Source of the DNA: Dactylorhiza incarnata
Taxonomy: Eukaryota; Streptophyta; Magnoliopsida; Asparagales; Orchidaceae
Length of the DNA: 64,000 nt
Reading direction: 5' to 3'
NCBI GenBank assembly: GCA_033032865.1
Contig: JAWHQI010000013.1
Coordinates: 4,216,001 to 4,280,000, forward strand
Below, in pieces: positions 43,867 through 52,933 of the stretch; positions within the stretch are counted from its first letter, which is position 1, and each line of letters starts with the position of its first letter. A program made the translations under genes and the position numbers. The notes under the pieces are model-generated. The model saw only the letters and a program-made list of their open reading frames with translations, was not told where the DNA came from and did not search any database.

Positions 43867-44745
43867 CTTATATAGCCAAGGACTTAACGGCATGAATTAT
43901 GGTAGGATTAACCTTAAACGAAATCAGACGCGCCATCACATCAGACAGAAGGAATTAATGTCCCGACAAACGGACTGAAAATCACTTGAAGAACGAAAAT
44001 ACAATTTCTCGAGAAATAGCAGCTTCTACTCGAGAAAATACATAGAAGGATTTACGGGAGATAGAGATAAACTTCTCGAGAGATACAGGATTTCTCGAGA
44101 GATGAATGGACTTCTCGAGAAGAATTGGCTTCTCAATAAAAACAGGCTTTAGAAAAACTTTTCTGGCAGACGAGAAAAACTTTCCCAGAGACAGACATTT
44201 GATTTCTCGAGAAACTCAAGTCTTGCCGAGAAACCTTTAGAAACTTGAAATAAAGGATTGAAAAGGATTTCTCGAGAAAGGAATTTGAAAAACAAAACAG
44301 CGCAGAGCCAATTTGTCAGTCTGAGGAAAAAATTCGTCGAACGGAGCTCGAAGAAATCACTTCAATTTGTCGAATGGCGATCGACGAACAGCGATCAACA
44401 AAACCACTTCAATTTCAGTATAACAGCGATCGACGAAACTACTTCAATTCGTCGAACGGCGATCGACGAAACCACTTCAATTTTAGTATAACAGCGATCG
44501 ACGAAACCACTTCAATTCACCGAACGGAGATCGACGAACGGCGATCGACGAAACCACTTCAATTTCAGTAAAACTATCCAACGAACGACGCTCAACGAAA
44601 CCACTTCAAATCGTCGAACGAGGATCGACAAACTCTAAACTCAAAATTTCTGTATAACTGTCCATCGAACGGCGCTCGACAAAAACACTACAATTCGTCG
44701 AATGGCGATCGACGAACTCACCAAAATTCGTCGAACGAAAAATAC
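43867..44745 (-). promoter_or_regulatory. CTCGAG and TCGTCGA/TCGACGA clusters with TATA box, B 3' LTR U3
   Basis: Reading the minus strand: about 410 bp of TTCGTCGA and TCGATCGCCGTTCGACGA words (44745-44330), then seven CTCGAG copies, mostly as TTTCTCGAGA (44280-44005), then TATATAAG (43874). All are perfect or near-perfect palindromes. The order is that of a U3 enhancer plus promoter; function inferred. Confidence 0.58.
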
Positions 44746-45051
44746 TTAGGAAAAATATTTCTTCCAGATCAAGATAACAACAGCAACTTTCTCTTAGCTC
44801 TTCCTTTGTGTTTGAATAAGAAGTACACCCCAATAGAGAGATTCCACATGACTCAACACCTTGGTCTACACAATGAGGAATTACATTGCGTAGGCCTGTG
44901 TTTTATGACTCATTGAAACCTGACATTGGTTTGTACTTAGCCATTTACAACCTGCAAACACACAACTAAAAGACAATATCAAATACAATCTCAATTCAAC
45001 TTAGTTTAAGGGGACTTCTTCAAATCAAGGTAATTGTGGATACAATTCCCA

Positions 45052-45480
45052 TCAATCTCCCCCTATTTGAAGAAGTCAGAACCTATGTACTATGTTGAAT
45101 TGCACAGAGAGTAAATATTAATAAATACATAAAGAGATAAGGAGTGTTAAAAACTTAGCTTTTCAACCTTCTCTCCCTTTCAACTTTCTCTCAACTTCAA
45201 CTTCTCTCCCAACTTCAACTTCTATCCCCCTTTCTGACTACTTCAGATAGGGAAGGAAAAGTATGAGAGATCAACATAGTTCTCCCCCTCAGCCATAACA
45301 TGTGAGTCCTCATTTGGGAGTAGACTTTAAAAACATTGAATCATCTTCCCCTCAATCTTTTCTCCCCCTTAGAATTTCAGTGCCTGGACTGATTTCCTAA
45401 GCTTTTCAGCGACCTTACTATAGACGTCTTGTCTTCTTCCTGACTTGAATATTACTCCATGTTGAGCATTCTAAGCTCTA
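45052..45480 (-). other. B 3' untranslated region with multiple polypurine tracts
   Basis: The minus strand has AAATAGGGGGAGATTGA next to the LTR (45067-45052), and further GCTGAGGGGGAGAAC (about 45283), GATTGAGGGGAAGATG (about 45350) and CTAAGGGGGAGAAAAG (about 45370). A CT-rich repeat (AACTTCAACTTCTCTCCC) is at 45170-45235. Multiple tracts are typical of Sireviruses. Confidence 0.75.
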
Positions 45481-46822
45481 TCTTGAAGAAAGAGAACTTG
45501 GTCTCATCCAGCGGTTTCGTGAAAATATCTGCAACTTGCTTATCCGTCGGGACATAACATAGATTGATGTCCCTATTCTCCACATGCTCCTAGATGAAAT
45601 GATATCTTAAATCGATATGCATTGTCCGACTGTGTGAGACTGGATTATTTGCAAATTATATAGCACTGGAGGAGTCGCAAAACATTGGGATTTCTTTGAA
45701 CTTCAAGTTATAATCTTCAGGTTGATTCTTTATCCAAAGAAGTTGTGCACAAAAACTGCCTGCAGAAATGTATTCTGACTCGGCGGTTGAAATTGCAACA
45801 CAATTCTGCTTCTTGCTACTCTAGAAAATAAGTCTTCTTCCGAGAAATTGGCATGTCCCGGAAGTTCTTTTCCTGTCATCTTTACTACCTGCAAAGTCTG
45901 TATCTGAAAAACTTATTAGCTCGCTATCATTACTTCTTGGGTACCATAAGCCAAGATTTGGTGTACCCTTAAGATATCTCAAAATTCGCTTTGCAACAGT
46001 ATAGTGAGATTCCTTAGAGTTCACCTGATATCTAGCACATACACATGTAGAGAACATTATATCAGGTCTATTAGTAGTAAGGTAGAGTAAAGAGCCAATT
46101 ATGTTTGTGTACTTGGTTTCATCGAAAGGTTTCCCTTTCTCATCCTTGTCCAGAGACATAGCTGAGCTCATTAGAGTCCTCATAGAGGTTGCACTCTCCA
46201 TTCCAAATTTCTTAACCAACTCCTTGGTGAATTTCGTCTGTGAGATGAAAATTCCATCTTCAGATTACTTCACCTGAAGTCCTAAGAAATATTTCATCTC
46301 ACCCATACTGCTCATTTCAAATTTCCCTTGCATAAGTTTGGAAAACTTTTTGTAGAGGTTATCATCCATAGAGCCAAAAATAATGTCATCGACATAGATT
46401 TGCACTAGCAAAATCTTGCCTTTTACTTCCCTAAGAAATAATGTCTTATCTATCTTTCCTCTTGTGAACTTGTTCTCAAGAAGAAAGTTAGACAGCATTT
46501 CATACCAAGCTCGAGGAGCTTGTTTTAAACCATACAAAGCTTTTTGCAGTAAGTAAACATAATCAGGATAATCAGGATTAACAAAACCTGGGGGTTGTTC
46601 AACGTATACTTCTTCTTTTATATTACCATTGAGAAAAGCTGACTTGACGTCCATTTGGTATACGGTGAATCCTTTGAATGCAACATAAGCTAGAAACAGC
46701 CTGATCGCTTCGAGCCTTGCCACAGGAGCATAAGTCTGATCAAAGTCGATCCCTTCTTCTTGTCTGTATCCTTTTGCTACAAGTCTAGCTTTGTTCTTGA
46801 TTATCGCTTCGTCTTCATCCAA
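45480..46822 (-). pseudogene. pol: element B reverse transcriptase and RNase H
   Basis: From 46822: [80 protein letters not shown] (catalytic Asp pair intact), [16 protein letters not shown] with a stop near 46266, then MVKKFGMESATSMRTLMSSA, IIGSLLYLTTNRPDIMFSTC and FSDTDFAGSKDDRKRTSG. A stop at about 45820 is followed by SSKKQNCVAISTAESEYISA, HSRTMHIDLRYHFI and PTDKQVADIFTKPLDE to about 45480. Four or more stops. RT style (YVDDIIFGS) matches the SIRE group. Confidence 0.88.
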
Positions 46823-47095
46823 CTTGTTTCTGTAGACCCACTTTGTTCCAATGATATTTTTATCCTTGGGTTTTGGAACTCGAGTCTACAATTTGCATCG
46901 CTTGAACTAATTTAGTTCTTCTTCCATAGCAACTATCCAAGAGGGGTCTTCATTTGCTTCTTGGAACTTCTTCGGTTCAACCTGCGAGAGGAAACTTAAA
47001 TGCATATTTTCATAAATAGTACCTCTTCTGGTTCTTATGCCGCCATGAGGGTCTCCTATGATCTGATCAATAGGATGATCCATCAGGTGTCTGAA
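46823..47095 (-). pseudogene. pol: element B integrase-RT linker
   Basis: Decayed coding: PKKFQEANEDPSWIVAMEEE and [20 protein letters not shown] with stops near 46905 and 46885. This is the conserved segment at the start of copia RT. Confidence 0.7.
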
Positions 47096-48187
47096 TTAAA
47101 GATTCCTTGCATTATTTGGAACACCAGGAGCTATTTCTTCTACTGGAGTGTCTTCCTCCACTTGCATTAACTCTTCATCAGGATGATCTTCCTCTTCATT
47201 TGAGGTTGGGGGAGGGATCTTGATGAAGTTTTGAGCATCTTCTTTCAATGTCTTATCCAAGCATAAGTCTTGCAGTCTAGAACCTGCATCTTCAACAGAA
47301 GAACTAGAGGAACTTCTATGTAGCAAGCTCATCTCATCAAATACAACGTTAATAGATTCTTCTACAACCAGAGTTTTCTTATTAAAAACTCTATAAGCTT
47401 TGCTATGGCTACTATAGCCTATGAAAATACCTTCAAAGCTCTTTTCACTAAACTTGGTTTTGTAATGCTTTCCATTATTAAGTACAAAGCATTTACTACC
47501 AAAGATTCTAAAATAAGAGATGGTTGGTCTCTTGCCTTTTAGTAGTTCATAAGGAGCCTTTTCATGGTTTTTATTTATGAGTGCTCTGTTTTGCACGTGG
47601 CAAGCAGTGTTGACGGCTTCAGCCCAGAAGTATTCCGGAAGTGAAGAATCACTCAACATTATTCTGCAAGCCTCAATGAGTGTTTTGTTCCTTCTCTCAG
47701 CTACCCCATTTTGTTGTGGAGTTCGAGGAGATGAAAACTCATGAAAGATACCAAGGCTTTCACAGAAATCTGTCATGGCTCCAGATTCAAATTCTGTTCC
47801 ATGATCACTTCTGATTTTGACCACCGAACTATCTAATTCGTTCTGAATTTGCTTGACAAATTTAGTGAAAATATCAAAGGTATCTGACTTGTGTATTAGA
47901 AAGAATACCCATGCAAAACGTGAGTAATCATCTACAATAACCAATGTGTAAGACTTTCCTCCTAAACTTCTAATTTGTAAAGGACCAAACAGGTCCATAT
48001 GAAGCAGGTATAAACACCCGGTAGAGTCTTTACCAATAATGCTCTTAAAGGTAGCTCTTGTTTGCTTGCCTTTTACATAAGCAAGACAAGGTCTATCTTT
48101 AATGCACTTAACATTTGGCGCATCACACGCTAAGTTTTGATAAAACAATTTAATTATCATTTTGGAATTAATATGTGCTAATCTCTT
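47096..48187 (-). CDS. pol: element B pre-integrase and integrase
   Basis: An open frame of 354 residues from 48160; the coding match begins at WHKRLAHINSKMIIKLF, after a TAG. The pre-integrase Cys motif reads CLAYVKGK (second Cys is Tyr). The rve core has HMDLFGPLQIRSLGG, KIRSDHGTEFESGAMTDF and TPQQNGVAERRNKTLIEA, so the D-D-E triad is intact. Then FWAEAVNTACHVQNRALINK, FRIFGSKCFVLN and an acidic Glu/Asp C-terminus. Integrase inserts the DNA copy into the genome. Ends in a stop at 47096. Confidence 0.88.
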   Translation of the reverse strand, partial: KRLAHINSKMIIKLFYQNLACDAPNVKCIKDRPCLAYVKGKQTRATFKSIIGKDSTGCLYLLHMDLFGPLQIRSLGGKSYTLVIVDDYSRFAWVFFLIHKSDTFDIFTKFVKQIQNELDSSVVKIRSDHGTEFESGAMTDFCESLGIFHEFSSPRTPQQNGVAERRNKTLIEACRIMLSDSSLPEYFWAEAVNTACHVQNRALINKNHEKAPYELLKGKRPTISYFRIFGSKCFVLNNGKHYKTKFSEKSFEGIFIGYSSHSKAYRVFNKKTLVVEESINVVFDEMSLLHRSSSSSSVEDAGSRLQDLCLDKTLKEDAQNFIKIPPPTSNEEEDHPDEELMQVEEDTPVEEIAPGVPNNARNL

Positions 48188-48193
48188 GTGCCA

Positions 48194-48661
48194 TTAGTCG
48201 ACAAGGGATGCACTATCTTTTGCTAAAAGACATACTGGTGTAGAAGAGGATAAACAAAGAAAATTCAAATAGAAAATATTTCTACAACGAGTGCCTGATA
48301 AAATCATTTCAGAATTTTCTGCCGACTTTATCAAACACTTATCTTTACAAAAATCAACTGTGTATCCTTTATCACAGAGTTGACTTATGCTTATTAGATT
48401 GTGTTTTAATCCTTCCACATAAGCTACATCTGAAATGGATACATTACCATTAGTAATCATATCGTAGCATTTTGTTATTCCTCTGTCGGATCCGCCAAAA
48501 ATAACTTTTGGACCGTTCACAACTGGAATAAAATTCTGTAAGAGACTTCTAGTTTCGGTCATATGCCGAGAACACCCACTGTCCAAATACCAGATAGGAT
48601 TTCTGTTGGCCTTTGTACATACCTGCAAAAACAAATTATTTTGCCTTAGGAGCCCAAACAA
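48194..48661 (-). CDS. pol: element B aspartic protease
   Basis: WYLDSGCSRHMTETRSLLQN is the copia protease active site (DSG) with its Cys-x2-His neighbour; ISDVAYVEGLKHNLISISQL and LCDKGYTVDFCKDKCLIK follow. It processes the polyprotein. 155 residues, ending in a stop before the pre-integrase domain. Confidence 0.88.
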   Translation of the reverse strand: MFGLLRQNNLFLQVCTKANRNPIWYLDSGCSRHMTETRSLLQNFIPVVNGPKVIFGGSDRGITKCYDMITNGNVSISDVAYVEGLKHNLISISQLCDKGYTVDFCKDKCLIKSAENSEMILSGTRCRNIFYLNFLCLSSSTPVCLLAKDSASLVD

Positions 48662-48968
48662 ATTTGGGTCCTTGGTCCCTTGTTAGTTGATCCCCACGAA
48701 GAACGTTAACATTGCGAGTGGTCTTTCTTGCAATGTTTACTTGTGGTCTCTTTAAATAAGTAGAATTGAACCAGCAATTTACGGTAAAGTGACCAATCTT
48801 GTCGCAGCACCAACAGTCAAACCTATTGTACTTTCTCTTAGTATCCTCCTGCTTCACTTTTTGAACGTTAGTTTTAGCAGTGGAAATTCTTCTAGAAGAG
48901 GAAGCTTCATGAGTATAGCACACACATGGTTGAACTATCTCCTTAGGCTTAGATGCAACAACCTTCAC
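48636..48968 (-). CDS. gag: element B gag C-terminal region with zinc knuckle
   Basis: FDCWCCDKIGHFTVNCW is a perfect C-x2-C-x4-H-x4-C knuckle preceded by basic text (KQEDTKRKYNR), then GPKFVWAPKAK, the usual gag-protease linker. Overlaps the protease frame by 26 bases, which indicates a frameshift relative to one original polyprotein. Confidence 0.8.
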   Translation of the reverse strand: MKVVASKPKEIVQPCVCYTHEASSSRRISTAKTNVQKVKQEDTKRKYNRFDCWCCDKIGHFTVNCWFNSTYLKRPQVNIARKTTRNVNVLRGDQLTRDQGPKFVWAPKAK

Positions 48969-49010
48969 TATTTGTGCTCTCTTCGCACTAGGTCTATGAA
49001 CAAATGGACC

Positions 49011-49538
49011 TTAACTTCTCAGATTAATTTCCTCATAGGGTGATTTGAAAGCACTTGCACCAAAGTTTCGGGGACGAGTCCACCCCTTGTAGTCATTGAC
49101 AGGCCCAGACACAATTGGACTAGTCAAATGACCATAGGAGCTTTCTAGATCATAAACATTAGTAGGAAAGATGACTTTCTTAAAAGTAGTCTGATCCAAA
49201 TGGGCTTTCCCTTTCTCTTCGGCGGTGACTTTCCTAGCACTCTTATTTTTCTTCTTCACTAGTATGCTTTTAGAAGATTTACTAGATTCAGCCACATGAC
49301 CTAATCCACTTCCACTTGCTTTAGCGGAGAATCTATCAATGATTGGAAGAATAGTTTTAGGTTGAGAAAACTTTTCAACTAGCCTCTTCTCTGCGGCTAA
49401 CTGTTCTTCCAGCTCTTTGATACTTTCCTCTCTCGGGGCAAGGAGCTCATCTGAGCTTTTGATCTTCTCTGCCAGATTTTGGATTTCCTCTCTGAGAGAT
49501 GTAAGTTGTGCAACTTCTTCTCTCATATTAGATTCCAC
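49011..49538 (-). CDS. gag: element B gag coiled-coil segment
   Basis: LTSLREEIQNLAEKIKSSDE and KELEEQLAAEKRLVEKFSQP form heptad-like coiled coil, then Lys-rich KSILVKKKNKSARKVTAEEK. Such coiled coils in gag are a Sirevirus trait. A stop upstream (minus) at about 49540 separates it from the preceding gag part. Confidence 0.75.
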   Translation of the reverse strand: MESNMREEVAQLTSLREEIQNLAEKIKSSDELLAPREESIKELEEQLAAEKRLVEKFSQPKTILPIIDRFSAKASGSGLGHVAESSKSSKSILVKKKNKSARKVTAEEKGKAHLDQTTFKKVIFPTNVYDLESSYGHLTSPIVSGPVNDYKGWTRPRNFGASAFKSPYEEINLRS

Positions 49539-49841
49539 TTCCTAGAGAGACAAAATCTCCTTGGCTTGGATTTTGACAACCTTTCGGCATTTGTCAAAGA
49601 CTTTAAGCAATTCAGAATATTGAGTCATGAGTTCTGAATCTTCATCTGAGATATAGTTCTTTTGTTCAACTTAGGCATACTCAGATTCAGACAAAATAGT
49701 GTGATCATTTACCTTCCCTTTGTATGGAGGTTCTTCTTCGTCATCAGTCATATCCATCAGCCTGAAGTAGGCTTCTTCTTCATCACTTGACTTCCCGTGG
49801 GTGGATTTCTTTTCTTCTTTCTTTCCACCTTCTTTCTTTTT

Positions 49842-50354
49842 TTAAGGGCATTCAGCGATCATATACCCTGGCTTATTACAACAATAATCAATAATGTCAG
49901 AAGAAATGTGTTTCTTCGGTTTAGACTTATACCTGTCATGGTTGACTGAGCCCTTCTTGTGATGATCTCCATCACGATGAGAATGTCTATAGTCAGAAGA
50001 TGAATGTTTGTTCTTCATAAGCCTTCTCTTGTTTAGCAGCTTCTTGAACTGACGGGAGATTAGAGAAAATTCCCCATCTGACATTTCTGAGTAGGAGGAG
50101 CCTGCTTCTGATTCTTCTTCTTCATCGGATTCTTGTGCCCTAATTGGAGAAACAGTTCTGCTTTTCTTGGAGCTTTCTGCCTTCAGAACCAAGGTCCTTT
50201 CCTTGCTAGAAGTCTGGTTCCCATCTTTTGTTTTGCGGATATTCATCAGTAGCGCATGAGATAATAGCTTCCCAAACAGATTCTGTGAATCAATATTTGG
50301 CAGCTTTCCAAACTCCCTAATGTCAATGATCTTGTTATCCCATTCTTTCGTCAA
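49842..50354 (-). CDS. gag: element B gag middle, decayed zinc knuckle
   Basis: MTKEWDNKIIDIREFGKLPN is typical gag; then the acidic-Ser block SDEEEESEAGSSYSEMSDGE and the His/Lys-rich DYRHSHRDGDHHKKGSVNHD. A degenerate knuckle DYCCNKPGYMIAECP follows in which the first Cys and the His are lost. Stop at 49842. The region 49541-49841 continues in gag-like text with stops. Confidence 0.75.
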   Translation of the reverse strand: MTKEWDNKIIDIREFGKLPNIDSQNLFGKLLSHALLMNIRKTKDGNQTSSKERTLVLKAESSKKSRTVSPIRAQESDEEEESEAGSSYSEMSDGEFSLISRQFKKLLNKRRLMKNKHSSSDYRHSHRDGDHHKKGSVNHDRYKSKPKKHISSDIIDYCCNKPGYMIAECP

Positions 50355-50419
50355 GGATCGCAGGAACTTGTCATTGAGTTCACCGTTTGTGAATTCCCAG
50401 ACATAGTTTCTTAGGCTGT

Positions 50420-50884
50420 TTAAATTTTGAAGAATCTTTCATAAGCATCGGTGATGCACTCCTTCTTACTCTGCTTGAAGGCCTCATACGCTTGGTTGAG
50501 TAGAGATCTTCTATCGTCCCTTACCTCTTCGGTACCTTCCATGAGAACGATTAAGGATGTCCACATCTCTTTGGCTGATCTGCAGTGAATCAAATTTTGT
50601 AACATTAAGTCATCCACTGCACTAGCAATAATGTTCTTCGCCTTTTTGTCCAAGGCTACTATAGCGATCTCATCCTTAGTTAGGTCCATCATTTTCTTTG
50701 GCACCTGAACAGTAGGGTCAATTGTAGAGACAGTCAAAGGCACATGAGGGCCTTCTACTACAACTTGAAATATTCTCAGATCAGCGGCTTCCATGTAAAA
50801 TCTGACTATTTCTTTCCACATGGGAAAATTTGCCATTGTGCAGATTGGCAACTTCAACGAGGAAGATTCCTTGCTTCTTTCCAT
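50420..50884 (-). CDS. gag: element B gag N-terminal domain
   Basis: Starts 65 bp after the primer site: MERSKESSSLKLPICTMANF, FPMWKEIVRFYMEAADLRIF (gag N-segment), KKMMDLTKDEIAIVALDKKA and LIHCRSAKEMWTSLIVLMEG (UBN2-like). Ends in a stop at 50420 after AYERFFKI, where intact relatives continue in frame. Confidence 0.85.
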   Translation of the reverse strand: MERSKESSSLKLPICTMANFPMWKEIVRFYMEAADLRIFQVVVEGPHVPLTVSTIDPTVQVPKKMMDLTKDEIAIVALDKKAKNIIASAVDDLMLQNLIHCRSAKEMWTSLIVLMEGTEEVRDDRRSLLNQAYEAFKQSKKECITDAYERFFKI

Positions 50885-50948
50885 GATTTGCTAGCAACTA
50901 GAATGGATGGATCCTGTTCAAGGTGTTAACCTAGAAATGAACAGCGAC

Positions 50949-50960
50949 CCTCTGATACCA
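50949..50960 (-). other. primer-binding site of B
   Basis: The minus strand reads TGGTATCAGAGG two bases after the LTR end ATACTTCA. Confidence 0.88.
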
Positions 50961-51206
50961 ATTGAAGTATCTAGTTGCCAACCTAAATCACCTAGAGGGG
51001 GGTGAATAGGTGATATATGCATCTTTTGTGGAATTTAGAACTTGATAAAATAGAACGCACAGAAAGCAAATCACAAGCACAGATAACACAAGGAATTTAT
51101 AGTGGTTCCCCGTTCTTGGGTACTCCACTTGTCGGACTCGCCAATCAAGCACCACAGCTAGACTTGACTACTTCACTATAACTCGGATCAAGAATGATCC
51201 TACAAT

Positions 51207-51347
51207 CTCGTAGTCAACACTCCTACAACTCGGAGACAAATCTCCAACAAACTCAGAGAAAATCCCTCTTACAACTCGGAGAAAAACCTCTCCTACAACT
51301 CGGAGACAAACCTCTCCTACAACTCGGAGAAAAACCTCTCCTACATC
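51207..51347 (-). repeat. minisatellite, ~23-24-bp unit, in B 5' LTR
   Basis: CTCTCCTACAACTCGGAGAA and variants, about six units; homologous to 43369-43515. Confidence 0.85.
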
Positions 51348-51700
51348 AAATGTATATTGAGATTGATACAATACTTATCAATACAATAACAGATCTGAAA
51401 ACCCTGAGATATCTTCTTCCTTCTTGAGGCTTGAAAAGCTTTGACTTGTTGTCGATGAGGAAGAATTGAAAATAACTCAGATCTGACCTTTTACAATTCG
51501 ACTTGATCCAATAGATACAGTAGAGGATGGAGCAATGATCAATCAAACCTTTTCTTCTAGTGGAGATATTGATTCAGAATAATTGATCGATCTCCAACAA
51601 TGGCGATAGGCAGCGACACTTTCTCGTTCTTACGGATCGAATAGAAATTAGGGTTAAGATTAGAATGATTGATTCTCTTGAATAATCCTTAAAAGAGAGC

Positions 51701-52620
51701 CTTATATAGCCAAGGACTTAACGACATGAATTAAGGTAGGATTAACCTTAAACAAAATCAGACGAGTCGTCACATCAGACATAAGGAATTAACGTCCCGA
51801 CAAACGGACTGAAAATCACTTAAAGAATGAAATACAATTTTTCGAGAACAAAGAACTTCTCGAGAAATAGCAGCTTCTACTCGAGAAAATACATAGAAGG
51901 ATTTACGGGAGATATATATAAACTTCTCGAGAGATACATGATTTCTCGAGAGATGGATGGACTTCTCGAGAACAATTGGCTTCTCAATAAAAACAACCTT
52001 TAGAAAAACTTTACTAGCAGACGAGAAAGACTTTTCGAGAGACAGACATATTTCTCGAGAGACTGTTTTGATTTCTCGAGAAACTCAAGTCTTGCCGAGA
52101 AACCTTTAGAAACTTGAAATAAAGGATTGAAATGGATTTCTCGCGAAAGGAATTTGAAAAACAAAATAGCGCAGAGCCAATTCGTCGGTCTGAGGAAAAA
52201 TTCGTCGAACGGAGCTCGAAGAAATCACTTCAATTTGTCGAACGGAGATCGACGAATGGTGATCAACGAAACCACTTCAATTTCAGTATAACAACGATCG
52301 ATGAAACTACTTCAATTCGTCGAACGGCGATCGACGAACGGCGATCGACGAAACCACTTCAATTTCAGTATAACAGTAATCGACAAAACCACTTCAAATC
52401 GTCGAACGGAGATCAACGAACGGCAATCGACGAAACCACATCAATTTCAGTAAAACTATCCAACGATCGGTGCACAACGAAACCCCTTCAAATCGTCGAA
52501 CGGCGATCAACAAACTCCGAACTCAGAATTTTGATATAACTATCCATCGAACGGCACTCGACAAAAACACTACAATTCATCAAGCGGTGATCGACGAACT
52601 CACCAAAATTCGTCGAACGA
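51701..52620 (-). promoter_or_regulatory. CTCGAG and TCGA clusters with TATA box, B 5' LTR U3
   Basis: The promoter that would drive B: TCGTCGAACGGCGATCGACG-type words (52620-52185), seven CTCGAG, then TATATAAG. The gag start is about 0.8 kb downstream on the minus strand. Confidence 0.58.
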
Positions 52621-52933
52621 AAAACACTTAGGAAAAATATTTCTTCCAGATCAAGAGAACAGCAGCAACTTTCTCTTAGCTCTTCCTTTGTGTTTGAATA
52701 AGAAGTGCACCCCAATAGAGAGATTCCACATGAGTCAACACCTTTGTCTACACAATGAGGAATTACATTGCATAGGCCTGTGTTTTATGACTCATTGAAA
52801 CCTTACATTGGTTTGTACTTAGCCATTTACAACCTGCAAACACACAACTAAAAGACAATATCAAATACAATCTCAATTCAACTTAGTTCAAGGGGACTTC
52901 TTCAAATCAAGGTAATTGTGGATACAATTCCCA

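Larger units (their letters stand above)
43128..45051 (-). repeat. 3' LTR of B, 1924 bp
   Basis: Plus strand TGAAGTATC...ACAATTCCCA. Contains a minisatellite (43369-43515), a CTCGAG cluster (43990-44280), a TCGA cluster (44330-44745) and, in minus orientation, TATATAAG at 43874-43867. Confidence 0.9.
43128..52933 (-). mobile_element. Sirevirus-like copia element B, nearly complete, minus strand, nested in C
   Basis: LTRs 43128-45051 and 50963-52933 (1924 and 1971 bp) enclose, on the minus strand, primer site, gag with coiled coil and zinc knuckles, protease, integrase, RT, RNase H and several polypurine tracts. It interrupts the env-like ORF of C. I do not find a matching target duplication (GATTG left, ACATA right). 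Domain order and gag layout fit the Sirevirus/SIRE lineage. Confidence 0.88.
50963..52933 (-). repeat. 5' LTR of B, 1971 bp
   Basis: Same ends and internal modules as the 3' LTR: minisatellite 51207-51347, TATATAAG at 51708-51701, seven CTCGAG in 51855-52080, TCGA cluster 52185-52620. Many single-base differences from the other copy. Confidence 0.9.
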
